Shown piece after piece: positions 44,451 to 52,183 of a stretch of 64,000 bases of DNA. Origin of the DNA: Aestuariimicrobium soli. Its GTDB lineage: Bacteria; Actinomycetota; Actinomycetes; Propionibacteriales; Propionibacteriaceae. The notes under the pieces are model-generated. The model did not search any database. It was not told the DNA's origin and was given only the letters and a program-made list of their open reading frames with translations. The stretch's first letter is position 1; every line of letters begins with the position of its first letter. The stretch spans positions 1 through 64,000 of the forward strand of contig NZ_JBPJSQ010000007.1 of NCBI RefSeq assembly GCF_051192575.1, in the 5' to 3' direction. Both the position numbers and the translations under genes were made by a program.

Positions 44451-45134
44451 TCAGCTGACGCCGAGCGCCCCGCGGGGCGTCTCCCACCAGACCAGGAACA
44501 GATCGGGGTGGGGTCGTCCGGCCTCGTCGGCGCGCGCGGCCAAGGTGCCGAACCGGGTCAGGAAGCCGGCCAGGTCACGGGCCACCTGCTGATTGCGGTC
44601 GCCCTCGACGTCGTCGAGCACCGCGGCGAGCTCCTCCGCCGTGGCGGCGACGTGCCCGGCCTTGGAGTAGCCGATCCGCATGCCGGTGGAGGGGCGCAGG
44701 GGCAGCTGGGGATCGTCCTGCAGCAACTTGCGCAGCCCGAACCGGCTGGGCAGGCCGGCCTTGGTGAGCGCGAAGTCGAGGTCGTCGAGCTCGCGGGGTG
44801 ACAGGTCGGCATGCCAGGTGTCCCAGTCGAGGGTGTCGACCCAGGCGTCGAGCACCTTCCAACTGACCTCGAGCCGGTCGGGCGAGACGTACTGCCCGCG
44901 GATCAGGTTCTCCCAGTCGGAGGGGAGCGGCGTGCCGTGCGGCACCACCGGGCCCGGATTGTTGCGGAACAGCGGCCCCAGGCGGCCCAGCAGTCCGGTC
45001 GGTTTCTGCTCGGCGGCGGGCACCTGGAAGCTGTCGGAGGCGATGGCGCGCAGCCGGGCCGCCAACTCCGGGTCGGCGCCGAACATGTCGCGCACCTCGT
45101 GAATCGACAACGCATGCATTCGCAACTCACCCAT
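44451..45134 (-). CDS. Unrecognised protein
   Basis: A 227-aa soluble protein that I do not recognise. It begins MGELRMHALSIHEVRDMFG. The middle has ENLIRGQYVSPDRLEVSWK and DWDTWHADLSPRELDDLDFA; the end has HPDLFLVWWETPRGALG. Three Trp-rich clusters and no membrane segment or catalytic motif stand out. The start is supported by TACGGT six nt upstream. It diverges from a 28-codon ORF with 43 bp between starts. The 3' end is 30 bp from the pyc stop (convergent). Confidence 0.55.
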   Translation of the reverse strand: MGELRMHALSIHEVRDMFGADPELAARLRAIASDSFQVPAAEQKPTGLLGRLGPLFRNNPGPVVPHGTPLPSDWENLIRGQYVSPDRLEVSWKVLDAWVDTLDWDTWHADLSPRELDDLDFALTKAGLPSRFGLRKLLQDDPQLPLRPSTGMRIGYSKAGHVAATAEELAAVLDDVEGDRNQQVARDLAGFLTRFGTLAARADEAGRPHPDLFLVWWETPRGALGVS

Positions 45135-45140
45135 GCGGCA

Positions 45141-45146
45141 ACCGTA
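45141..45146 (-). promoter_or_regulatory. -10 hexamer TACGGT, leaderless start
   Basis: On the minus strand TACGGT ends 6 nt before the ATG at 45134. Confidence 0.5.
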
Positions 45147-45164
45147 ACCAATGGGGCGGGGCTT

Positions 45165-45170
45165 TACGCT
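45165..45170 (+). promoter_or_regulatory. -10 hexamer TACGCT, leaderless small ORF
   Basis: TACGCT ends 7 nt before the GTG at 45178. Confidence 0.5.
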
Positions 45171-45177
45171 GGTCTGC

Positions 45178-45264
45178 GTGAACCCACGATCGCGTCGCCT
45201 CATCGTCACCGGAGTGCTGCTTGCTCTGGTCGCGATCGTTGTCGTGGGAACATGGCTGACATGA
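45178..45264 (+). CDS. 28-aa single-pass membrane microprotein (candidate)
   Basis: GTG start, basic N-terminus MNPRSRR, then a hydrophobic helix (LIVTGVLLALVAIVVVGTWL) and stop. The TGA overlaps an ATG of the next gene (45261) as ATGA, and a leaderless-type -10 lies 7 nt before the GTG. Promoter, start, membrane helix and coupling are all coherent, which is why I list such a short frame. It could be a leader whose translation controls the downstream gene, or a membrane partner of that protein. No homologue is known to me. Confidence 0.5.
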   Translation: MNPRSRRLIVTGVLLALVAIVVVGTWLT

Positions 45265-46310
45265 CTTCTGCGCGGCGGTGGGTGGCCGCAGCCCTTGTCG
45301 GCACGTGTGTGAGCGCCTCGACGGTGATCGGGGCGGCCCCCGCCCTCGCCGACGATGCGGCCTTCGACGTCGCCGGGGTGACGGCCACCGACGCGTCGAA
45401 GGCACTCACCGGCATCGCGGCCGACCCGGAGCGCTCGTGGTTCTGGGTGGTGACCGACGCCACCGCCAACCAGGTGACGGCGGTCGACGGCACCGGCGCC
45501 AAGCAGGCCACCGTGAGCTGGGCGTCGGTGAAGGTGACCGATGTGCAGGCGCTGGCCTGGCGCGACAGCGTGCTCTACGTGGGCGACATCGGCGACCGCG
45601 CGGGGAACAGGGCGTCGATCCAGGTGCTGCGCATCGCCGAGCCCCGCGACGGGCAGCGCAACCCGCAGGTGTTCACCTTCACCTACCCCGACGGCGCCCA
45701 CGATGCCGCCGCGCTCACCGTGAGCCCGCGCGGCAACCTCTACCTGGTCACGCGCGGCGAGAACCCCGGCATCTACCGGCCCGTCTCGCAGCCCGTCAAC
45801 GGCGCCACGGTGGCCCTCACTCGGGTGGCCGACGCTCCCGCGGACGTCTCCGACGTGGTGTTCACCCCCGACGGCCAGCAGCTCGCGATGCGCAGCCCGC
45901 TGGGAGTGACCCTTGTCAACGCGTTCACGTTCGCGACCACCGCGCGGGGCCCCATCGAGGGTTGGCCCGCCGGTGAGGCGCTGACCAACGGCATCAACGG
46001 CGCGCCCCTGATGGTCGGCGAGCTGGGCTCGGGCGGGGCCCGGGTCGCGCCGATGGCGCTGCCGCAGGGCATCTCCACCGCCACCCCTCCGGCCCCCACT
46101 CCCACGCCGACGCCCACTCCGTCGCCGTCGGCGGGCGGGTCGTCGGGATCGTCCGCCTCGGGTGGGGCGAGTGCCGCCCCGACGGCGGCCGCGACCACGG
46201 CCCCGAGTGTGTGGGAGAGCCAGACCTCGGGCACGTTGTTGGCGGTCGGGATCGCGTTCGTGGTCGCGGTGATCGCCGGTGCGCTCACGCTGATCAGCCG
46301 GCGTCGGTGA
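45252..46310 (+). CDS. Secreted, C-terminally anchored beta-propeller-like protein
   Basis: A 352-aa exported protein. A signal peptide (RRWVAAALVGTCVSAS to APALA-DD) precedes a domain with repeated beta motifs resembling NHL/WD blades (GIAADPERSWFWVVTDATAN, ALAWRDSVLYVGDIGDRAGN, AALTVSPRGNLYLVTRGENP, DVVFTPDGQQLAMRSP). A Pro/Thr/Ser linker (PTPTPTPTPSPSAGGSSGSS) leads to a C-terminal membrane helix with RRR stop-transfer. The protein should be displayed outside the cell. ATG 45261 (overlapping the microprotein stop) is an equally good start. Ligand unknown. Confidence 0.7.
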   Translation: MADMTSARRWVAAALVGTCVSASTVIGAAPALADDAAFDVAGVTATDASKALTGIAADPERSWFWVVTDATANQVTAVDGTGAKQATVSWASVKVTDVQALAWRDSVLYVGDIGDRAGNRASIQVLRIAEPRDGQRNPQVFTFTYPDGAHDAAALTVSPRGNLYLVTRGENPGIYRPVSQPVNGATVALTRVADAPADVSDVVFTPDGQQLAMRSPLGVTLVNAFTFATTARGPIEGWPAGEALTNGINGAPLMVGELGSGGARVAPMALPQGISTATPPAPTPTPTPTPSPSAGGSSGSSASGGASAAPTAAATTAPSVWESQTSGTLLAVGIAFVVAVIAGALTLISRRR

Positions 46311-46357
46311 CCCTGGGCAGTCGTGGGGTGGTCGGGACGCTCAGGCTGTGAGGTCGC

Positions 46358-47485
46358 TCAGGCCGTGAGGTCGGGCTGCTCGAGCAGCCAGTCGATGCAG
46401 CCGGTGAGCCGGGCGACGTCGTCGGGGTCGATGGCGGTGTAGCAGGCGATCCGCAGCTGGTTGCGACCGAGCTTGCGGTACGGCTCCACGTCGACGATGC
46501 CGTTGCCGCGCAGTTGCTTGGCGAGGGCGGCGGCGTCCACCTCGTCCGCGAAGTCGATGGTGCACACCACGGGGCTGCGGTGGGCGGGATCGGCCACGAA
46601 CGGGGTCGCGAGCGGGTGGTTCTCGGCCCACTCGTAGACGATGCCGGACGAGGCCGTGGTGCGGCTGGTGGCGAAGTCCAGGCCCCCGTTGTCGAGCAGC
46701 CAGGTCAGGTGGTGGTCGAGCAGGAACAGCGTGGCCAGTGCCGGCGTGTTCAGGGTCTGGTCGGCGGCGGAGTTGGTGGCGGCCAGGGTCAGGTTCAGCG
46801 AATCGGGCACCCAGCGGTCGTCGGACGTGGTGAGTCGGGCGGAGCGCTCGAGGGCTGCGGGGGAGCAGAACGCCAGCCACAGTCCACCGTCGGAGGCCAG
46901 GTTCTTCTGCGGCGCGAAGTAGTACACGTCGGTCTGGGAGAGATCGGCAGCCATGCCACCGGCCGCCGAAGTGGCGTCGATGAGCACGAGCTGGTCGTCG
47001 GTGGCACCCTCGGGGCGGACGACCGGAGCGCACGCCCCCGTGGAGGTCTCGTTCTGCGCCCAGGCGTAGGTGTCGACGTCGGCCGTCGCGGTGGGGATGG
47101 CCGCTGACCCCGGTTCGGCCTCGGTCATCACCGGCGCCGCCAGGAAGGGGGCGCGGGCGGTGGTGTCGGCGAACTTGCGGCTGAACTCGCCGTACACGCC
47201 GTGGGCGGAGCGCCGCTCGACCAGGGAGCAGGCGGCCACGTCCCAGAACAGGGTGGAGCCGCCGTTGCCCAGCACCACCTCGTAGCCGTCGGGGGCCGAG
47301 TACAGGTCGGCGAGCTGTTGCTTGACGCGGGCCACCAGGGACTTGACGGGTGCCTGGCGGTGGCTGGTGCCGATCAGGTCGTGGGCTCGTCCGAGGGCCT
47401 CGAGCGCGTCGCGGCGCACCTTGGTCGGGCCGGACCCGAAGCGTCCGTCGGCGGGCAGCAGGTCGGCGGGCAGGCGCAAGGTCAT
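46358..47485 (-). CDS. serC: Phosphoserine aminotransferase
   Basis: A 375-aa PLP enzyme of the actinobacterial SerC type that makes O-phosphoserine from 3-phosphohydroxypyruvate. The PLP lysine lies in YFAPQKNLASDGG. FGSGPTKVRRDALEAL and GTSHRQAPVK near the N-terminus match the family. GAGAAT six nt upstream of the ATG gives a leaderless start. It diverges from pdxH, the last enzyme of PLP supply, with 44 bp between start codons; shared control of cofactor and user is plausible but not shown. Confidence 0.93.
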   Translation of the reverse strand: MTLRLPADLLPADGRFGSGPTKVRRDALEALGRAHDLIGTSHRQAPVKSLVARVKQQLADLYSAPDGYEVVLGNGGSTLFWDVAACSLVERRSAHGVYGEFSRKFADTTARAPFLAAPVMTEAEPGSAAIPTATADVDTYAWAQNETSTGACAPVVRPEGATDDQLVLIDATSAAGGMAADLSQTDVYYFAPQKNLASDGGLWLAFCSPAALERSARLTTSDDRWVPDSLNLTLAATNSAADQTLNTPALATLFLLDHHLTWLLDNGGLDFATSRTTASSGIVYEWAENHPLATPFVADPAHRSPVVCTIDFADEVDAAALAKQLRGNGIVDVEPYRKLGRNQLRIACYTAIDPDDVARLTGCIDWLLEQPDLTA

Positions 47486-47491
47486 GGGGTG

Positions 47492-47522
47492 ATTCTCGCG
47501 CAGGTGGGCGCGGGTGGAGAAT
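47492..47522. promoter_or_regulatory. Divergent -10 hexamers of serC and pdxH
   Basis: GAGAAT on the minus strand (47492-47497) lies 6 nt before the serC ATG. GAGAAT on the plus strand (47517-47522) lies 7 nt before the pdxH ATG. Both use the same hexamer. Confidence 0.45.
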
Positions 47523-47529
47523 GGTGCCC

Positions 47530-48201
47530 ATGTCAGAGGGCTTCCACGATCTGCACGACCAGCGTCTCGACTACCACGGCGACTTGTTGCCGGACGACCT
47601 CGCGGGCTTCGACCCGTTCACCTGTTTCGAGGCGTGGTTCGATGCGGCGATGGCCGAGAAGGCGGCCGGGCGGTTGCAGGAGCCCAATGCGATGGTCGTG
47701 TCGACCGTCGAGACCGCCGGTGATGTGCTGCAGCCCAGCTCGCGGGTGGTGCTCCTGAAGGAGTGGGACGACCGCGGCTTCGTGTTCTACACCCACCAGA
47801 CCTCGCGCAAGGGGCGGGCTCTTGCGGAGTTCGATCGCACGAGCCTGCTGTTCTGGTGGCCCTCGCTGATGCGCCAGGTGCGCGTCGAGGGGGTCGTGTC
47901 GCCGGTGGAGCGCGCCGAGGTGGAGGCGTACTTCGCCTCGCGTCCGCGTGGATCGCAGGTGGGCGCGTGGGCGTCGCGGCAGAGCGAATCGCTGGGCTCG
48001 CGGGCTGCGTTGGAGTCGGCCGTGGCCGAGGCCGAGCGTCGCTTCGAGGGCCAGCCGGTTCCGTGCCCGCCCGGCTGGGGCGGGTACCGGGTGACGCCGC
48101 ACCGGTTCGAGTTCTGGACGGGTCAGCCGAGCCGCCTGCACGATCGGGTGGCGGCGACCCGCGCGGAGTCAGGGTGGCAGGTGGAGCGGCTCAACCCCTG
48201 A
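47530..48201 (+). CDS. pdxH: Pyridoxamine 5'-phosphate oxidase
   Basis: A 223-aa FMN enzyme that oxidises pyridoxine/pyridoxamine 5'-phosphate to PLP. FMN- and substrate-binding motifs: SSRVVLLKEWDDRGFVFYT, the basic SRKGRAL, RQVRVEGVVSPVERAEVEAY, SRPRGSQVGAWAS and the C-terminal FWTGQPSRLHDR with WQVERLNP at the very end, which is the diagnostic PdxH tail. ATG 47530 is chosen from the family start and the upstream -10; the frame stays open to 47350 inside serC. No operon partner follows; a palindromic repeat starts 24 bp after the stop. Confidence 0.93.
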   Translation: MSEGFHDLHDQRLDYHGDLLPDDLAGFDPFTCFEAWFDAAMAEKAAGRLQEPNAMVVSTVETAGDVLQPSSRVVLLKEWDDRGFVFYTHQTSRKGRALAEFDRTSLLFWWPSLMRQVRVEGVVSPVERAEVEAYFASRPRGSQVGAWASRQSESLGSRAALESAVAEAERRFEGQPVPCPPGWGGYRVTPHRFEFWTGQPSRLHDRVAATRAESGWQVERLNP

Positions 48202-48225
48202 GTTCAGTGGCGTGGATGCCGGTCG

Positions 48226-48303
48226 GTGTGGGAGATGCGCACCCGAACCGGCCTTCGTTGCCCTGGTGGGGAACGAACCCCGATTCGGACGCGCATTTCA
48301 CAC
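48226..48303 (+). repeat. 78-bp imperfect palindrome, copy 1
   Basis: From GTGTG to CACAC the two halves pair imperfectly (GATGCGCACCCGAA against TTCGGACGCGCATT). It is about 85% identical by eye to copy 2 at 49388 and similar to copy 3 at 57170, in the same orientation. It lies downstream of the nuclease gene on the minus strand. Confidence 0.75.
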
Positions 48304-48382
48304 GTTTCTAACCGCAACCGCCTGCCGGTGGGGTCGAGTTCGGTCTCGTGGCGGGGTCGCGCGTCGTGGCCGGCGGGTGGTC

Positions 48383-49291
48383 TCAGGCGACGTTGGGCAG
48401 GCGTTCACCGGGGGGAACCGTCATCTCTCGACGGTGCAGCACCATCCTGATGCGCTCGATCACCTCGTCCGGGCGAGCGGTGATGTCCTTCGGGGCGATG
48501 TTGAGCACCTTCCACCCATGACTGGTGAACAGATTCCGCCGCACGTCACCGTCGGCGCGCTCCCTCGGGGAGGAGTGGTGAGCCTCGGAGTCGACCTCGA
48601 CGATGGTGCGCGACGCCTTGAAGCGCACGTCGGGGTACAGCCTGCGCCCCTCGAGACACATCTCGGGGTTGCCCTCCCATCCGATGATCCCGCCCGCCCG
48701 TAGGTCGTCGTGCAGTTCCAACTCCGACACCGACCAGGGGTTGCCGCGGGCACGGGTTGCCGCTGCACGCCACGCCACCGCCTCTGATCGCGGGGCCAGC
48801 CGCGCTGCCTGCAGCAGGGTGTCCGGCGTGCTGCGGCTCTTGCGCAGGGTCAAACACAGGGGATCCCAGTCGTCGTGGGCGGCACACCACAGGGCGGCGG
48901 CCGATCGGGTGAGGGTCTGGTGGCCGCCGCGCTGCACGATGAGCGGCCCGGGGATCGTCAGCGGCACGACGTGCAGCCCCGGCAGGCGCCCCGCGGCCCT
49001 CGACTTGGTCGCGATCCAGACCTCGTCGACGTTGACGGCGCGGAACCAGTTGGTGGCGATGGCCGCCCTGCCCAGCAGTACCGCCCCGGGTTGCCACCAG
49101 CGCACGATCTGCAGCGTGGTCTCGACCTGGCCCAGCATCGAGGGCACGGCGACCAGCCCGGGAACCACCCGCTGCAGGTGCCTCGCCTGAACCATGCGGT
49201 CGATGGCGCCGCGCAGATGTGGGTGTGCATTCACCCGGATCACTCCGTGGTGGAGCATCAGGAGGTGCTGGATCTCGTCGTGGTGCCGCAT
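48383..49291 (-). CDS. AbiEi-like/DUF559 nuclease-domain protein
   Basis: A 302-aa protein. The N-terminal ~50 residues look like an AbiEi-type winged helix (QHLLMLHHGVIRVNAHPHLR, VPGLVAVPS). The C-terminal ~110 residues match the DUF559/Vsr-like restriction-endonuclease fold: RTIVEVDSEAHHSSPRERAD with its acidic core, then DVRRNLFTSHGWKVLNIAP. Start 49291 is favoured over 49351 because CACAGT lies 7 nt upstream. The gene is bracketed by direct copies of a 78-bp palindrome (48226, 49388). Such proteins are common in actinobacteria with no settled role; a DNA-processing or defence role is inference. Confidence 0.7.
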   Translation of the reverse strand: MRHHDEIQHLLMLHHGVIRVNAHPHLRGAIDRMVQARHLQRVVPGLVAVPSMLGQVETTLQIVRWWQPGAVLLGRAAIATNWFRAVNVDEVWIATKSRAAGRLPGLHVVPLTIPGPLIVQRGGHQTLTRSAAALWCAAHDDWDPLCLTLRKSRSTPDTLLQAARLAPRSEAVAWRAAATRARGNPWSVSELELHDDLRAGGIIGWEGNPEMCLEGRRLYPDVRFKASRTIVEVDSEAHHSSPRERADGDVRRNLFTSHGWKVLNIAPKDITARPDEVIERIRMVLHRREMTVPPGERLPNVA

Positions 49292-49298
49292 GGGGCCC

Positions 49299-49304
49299 AC
49301 TGTG
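49299..49304 (-). promoter_or_regulatory. -10 hexamer CACAGT, leaderless start
   Basis: On the minus strand CACAGT ends 7 nt before the ATG at 49291 and supports the shorter start. Confidence 0.35.
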
Positions 49305-49387
49305 GTTCGCGCCGGGGTCGCGCCAGCCTCGATTCGGGGGGCTGTGGACAACTTTCTCGAGCCTTCTTGTGCCGTTCGAAGTCACGC

Positions 49388-49465
49388 GTGTGGGAGATGC
49401 GCATCCGAACTGGCCTTCGTTGCCCAGGTGGGGGACGAACCCCGTTTCGGGTGCGCATTTCACAC
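49388..49465 (+). repeat. 78-bp imperfect palindrome, copy 2
   Basis: GTGTGGGAGATGCGCA at the left end and GTGCGCATTTCACAC at the right end match copy 1. The centre GGCCTTCGTTGCCC is identical in copies 1 and 2. Upstream of the DUF559 gene; the interval 49292-49387 otherwise shows one DnaA-box-like TGTGGACAA. Confidence 0.75.
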
Positions 49466-49528
49466 GGATCGGTGCGGGCAGGCCGCGCTCCGGCGGGCCA
49501 GAACCGGCCCGAACGCCTCGCCAACGAC

Positions 49529-50161
49529 TCAGGCGAGCTCGTTCAGGGTGATGGTCACCGCTCGCGCCTGCTCCACCACCGCCGCCAGGGTCGCCTGCCG
49601 CGGCTCCGGGGTCGGTAGCACGCCGTGGTCGCTCACCAACCCGCGCAGTGCCTCCAGCCGGCGGTCAGCGAGCACGGTGGTCACCGCGTGGCCGTCGCCG
49701 CCGCACACCAGCGCCTCCAGCCGGTCGACCTCGGGCAGGAGCAGGCGCACGGCCTCGTCCGCCGCCTCCGCCAGGGCCTTCGTCGCCTGATTGTCGCGGC
49801 GGCGGGCGTAACGCTGCTGCGACCAGCCGCCCGCCTTGGTGCGACCCTGCACGTAGTGGGTGTCGACCTTGCTGGTCTCCCGCTCCAGCCCCGAGAAGAT
49901 GCCGACCGCGTGGGCACCCTTGCGCACCAGCAGCACCCCCACGCGGCGATCCCGCCCGACCCACCTGGCCAGCTCGGCGGACGATGCCACCGCGGGAATC
50001 GGACCCCACCCCGAGCGCACCTCGGCCCGCGCACCATCGGCCGCCTCGGCGACCACCGCTCCCGAGACGCCGGACAGCGCGTACTCACCGTGGCGCGCGG
50101 CGAAGTTCTCGAACCACCGCACCACTCGTTCGGCGGGCACGCTCACGCATCGTTCGCTCAC
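49529..50161 (-). CDS. acVLRF1-like peptidyl-tRNA hydrolase (Vms1-type release factor)
   Basis: A 210-aa protein resembling the actinobacterial VLRF1 family, relatives of eukaryotic Vms1/ANKZF1 that cleave peptidyl-tRNA on stalled large ribosomal subunits. The functional loop is recognisable in TKAGGWSQQRYARRRDNQ, with GG and the conserved glutamines. VGVLLVRKGAHAVGIFSG precedes it. GTG 50161 is chosen because GACACT lies 6 nt upstream. It diverges from nagA; the relationship is probably positional only. Confidence 0.78.
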   Translation of the reverse strand: MSERCVSVPAERVVRWFENFAARHGEYALSGVSGAVVAEAADGARAEVRSGWGPIPAVASSAELARWVGRDRRVGVLLVRKGAHAVGIFSGLERETSKVDTHYVQGRTKAGGWSQQRYARRRDNQATKALAEAADEAVRLLLPEVDRLEALVCGGDGHAVTTVLADRRLEALRGLVSDHGVLPTPEPRQATLAAVVEQARAVTITLNELA

Positions 50162-50167
50162 CCCAGC

Positions 50168-50173
50168 AGTGTC
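50168..50173 (-). promoter_or_regulatory. -10 hexamer GACACT, leaderless start
   Basis: On the minus strand GACACT ends 6 nt before the GTG at 50161. Confidence 0.4.
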
Positions 50174-50223
50174 GCCGAATCTGACAGACTGGCACCATTC
50201 CCACCCCGCGAAGAGGAGCCCGA

Positions 50224-51381
50224 ATGCACCTGCTGGCAGCACGCCGCGTGGTCACCGGTGCCACCGAGGCCGGCCGCCCGGTCGTGGGGGAGGCGACGCT
50301 CACCATCGAGGGCGCACGCATCACGTCGGTCACTCCCGGCATCGACGCGGCCGCCACCCTGGTCGAGGGCTGGATCGTCCCCGGGTTCGTCGACGTGCAC
50401 AACCACGGCGCTGCCGGGTACGGCTACGGCGACCCCGACCCCCAGCACGTGCTGGCCGCCGTCGCCCACCATCGTCGCCACGGCGCCACCAGCCTGTTCG
50501 CGTCGACCGTGACCGAGACCCTCGACTCGCTCGAGTCCCAGGTGGCCTCACTGGCCGGCTTCGTCGAGTCAGGCGAGATCGACGGCATCCACCTCGAGGG
50601 GCCGTTCCTGTCGCCGCGGCAGAAGGGCGCCCATGACGCCGACCTGCTGACCGCGCCCACCCCCGAGTCCGTCGACGCCCTGGTGAAGGCCGGTCGCGGC
50701 GCCGTGCGCATGGTCACCATCGCCCCCGAACTGCCCGGCGGTCTCGACGCGGTGCTCCGCTTCGCTGAGGCCGGGGTCTGCGTCGCCTTCGGCCACTCGG
50801 ACTCCGACCACCGGCAGGCCCGCGCCGCGGTCGACTCCGGCGTGACCACGGTCACCCACCTGTTCAACGCCATGACCGGCATCCATCACCGCAAGCCAGG
50901 CCCCATTCCGTGGCTGCTCACCGACGACCGCGTCTCGGTGGAACTGATCTGCGACGGTACCCACCTGCACGCCGACACCATCCGGCTGGCCATCGAGAGC
51001 GCCGGCATCGAGCGCGTGACCCTGGTCACCGACGCCATGTCGGCCACCGGGCAGGCCGACGGGCGTTACCGGTTGGGCAGCCTGCAGGTCGACGTCATCG
51101 ACGGCGTGGCCCGCATCGTGGTCGACACGGACGAGCCCGGCCCCATCGCAGGCTCGACCCTCACCATGGACAAGGCGGTGGAGTTCGTCGTCCGCGAGGT
51201 GGGCTGCAGTATTCCGGAGGCCGCGGTGATGGCCTCGTCCACCCCCGCCCGGTGGCACGGACTCGACGAGGTGGGCATGCTGGCACCGGGCAGGCTCGCG
51301 AACCTGTGTGTGTTGGACGACGATGCGTCCCTGCGGAGGGTGATGCGCCGCGGGGAGTGGCTGGAGGGGGACGAAGCATGA
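50224..51381 (+). CDS. nagA: N-acetylglucosamine-6-phosphate deacetylase
   Basis: A 385-aa amidohydrolase that deacetylates GlcNAc-6-P to glucosamine-6-P, the substrate of NagB (35376). Metal-binding signatures: FVDVHNHGAAGY, HLEGPFLSPRQKGAH with the conserved Glu, FGHSDSDH, THLFNAMTGIHHRKPG, and the catalytic Asp in TLVTDAMSATG. GAGGAG lies 6 nt before the ATG, so unlike its neighbours this gene has a leader. The stop overlaps the DtxR-type gene by 4 nt (ATGA), an unusual pairing of amino-sugar catabolism with metal-dependent regulation. Confidence 0.95.
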   Translation: MHLLAARRVVTGATEAGRPVVGEATLTIEGARITSVTPGIDAAATLVEGWIVPGFVDVHNHGAAGYGYGDPDPQHVLAAVAHHRRHGATSLFASTVTETLDSLESQVASLAGFVESGEIDGIHLEGPFLSPRQKGAHDADLLTAPTPESVDALVKAGRGAVRMVTIAPELPGGLDAVLRFAEAGVCVAFGHSDSDHRQARAAVDSGVTTVTHLFNAMTGIHHRKPGPIPWLLTDDRVSVELICDGTHLHADTIRLAIESAGIERVTLVTDAMSATGQADGRYRLGSLQVDVIDGVARIVVDTDEPGPIAGSTLTMDKAVEFVVREVGCSIPEAAVMASSTPARWHGLDEVGMLAPGRLANLCVLDDDASLRRVMRRGEWLEGDEA

Positions 51382-52067
51382 GTGAGCTGATCGACACCAC
51401 CGAGATGTATCTGCGCACGGTGTACGAGCTGATCGAGGAGGGCATCCCGCCGTTGCGGGCGCGGATCGCCGAGCGTCTGCACCAGAGCGGCCCGACCGTT
51501 TCGCAGACCGTGGCGCGCATGGAACGCGACGGGTTGCTGACCGTGCGCGACGACCGCCAGATTCTGCTGTCGGAGCAGGGCCACCACCTCGCCGTGGCCG
51601 TCATGCGCAAGCACCGCCTCGCGGAGCGACTGCTGACCGACGTCATCGGCCTCGACTGGGCACTCGTGCACGACGAGGCCTGCCGCTGGGAGCACGTCAT
51701 CTCGGACGAGGTCGAGGCGCGGCTGGTGGCGATGCTCGGCCAACTCGACGAGTCGCCGTACGGCAACCCGATTCCGGGGCTGGTCGACCTGGGCGTTACC
51801 GAGGCGCCAGCGGAGTTCCGCGACAACAATCTGCCGCTGCCCCAGGCGGTGACCGCCGACAGGGAGGCTCGGGTCGTCCTCGTGCGGATGAGTGAGCACG
51901 TGCAGGCCGAGGCCGACGTGCTGGCCGATCTCGCCGAGGCGGGGGTTCGTCCGGGGGTGGAGTTGAGCGTGCAGGTCTCGCCCTTCGGCTATCGGTTGTC
52001 GATCGACGACCGGGTGTGCGAGTTGTCGCCGACCTTCGCCGAGGGGCTGTTCGTCCGTCCGGTGTGA
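51378..52067 (+). CDS. DtxR/IdeR-type metal-dependent repressor
   Basis: A 229-aa iron- or manganese-sensing repressor. The N-terminal winged helix (LRARIAERLHQSGPTVSQTV) is followed by the dimer/metal domain, where every DtxR ligand falls at its usual number: M10, H79, E83, H98, C102, E105, H106. A C-terminal SH3-like domain follows (VRPGVELSVQVSPFGYRL). Cys at 102 points to the iron-type rather than the Mn-type sites, as in DtxR and IdeR. It overlaps nagA by 4 nt. Confidence 0.93.
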   Translation: MSELIDTTEMYLRTVYELIEEGIPPLRARIAERLHQSGPTVSQTVARMERDGLLTVRDDRQILLSEQGHHLAVAVMRKHRLAERLLTDVIGLDWALVHDEACRWEHVISDEVEARLVAMLGQLDESPYGNPIPGLVDLGVTEAPAEFRDNNLPLPQAVTADREARVVLVRMSEHVQAEADVLADLAEAGVRPGVELSVQVSPFGYRLSIDDRVCELSPTFAEGLFVRPV

Positions 52068-52103
52068 CGCGGCCGGGGTGAGTGGGCCCGTGACTCTGCT
52101 TCA

Positions 52104-52131
52104 GGGAATACTCGACGCCTGACCCGACGTT
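52104..52131 (+). promoter_or_regulatory. SigR/SigH-like promoter of the thioredoxin gene
   Basis: GGGAAT (52104-52109), 19-nt spacer, GTT (52129-52131). This resembles the actinobacterial SigR/SigH thiol-stress promoter (GGGAAT-N18/19-GTT), a sensible match upstream of thioredoxin. Confidence 0.5.
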
Positions 52132-52183
52132 TCACCCAAGAACGCGCCCGTCCGAGTGAGGCGGGCTGACGAGAGGACGTGAC

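Noticed and set aside
44451..49291. Toxin-antitoxin pairs around the unknown 44451 gene or the AbiEi-like gene
   Set aside because: Neither gene has a small co-oriented partner overlapping it. The AbiEi-like domain is fused to a nuclease domain, and no AbiEii-type toxin is present.
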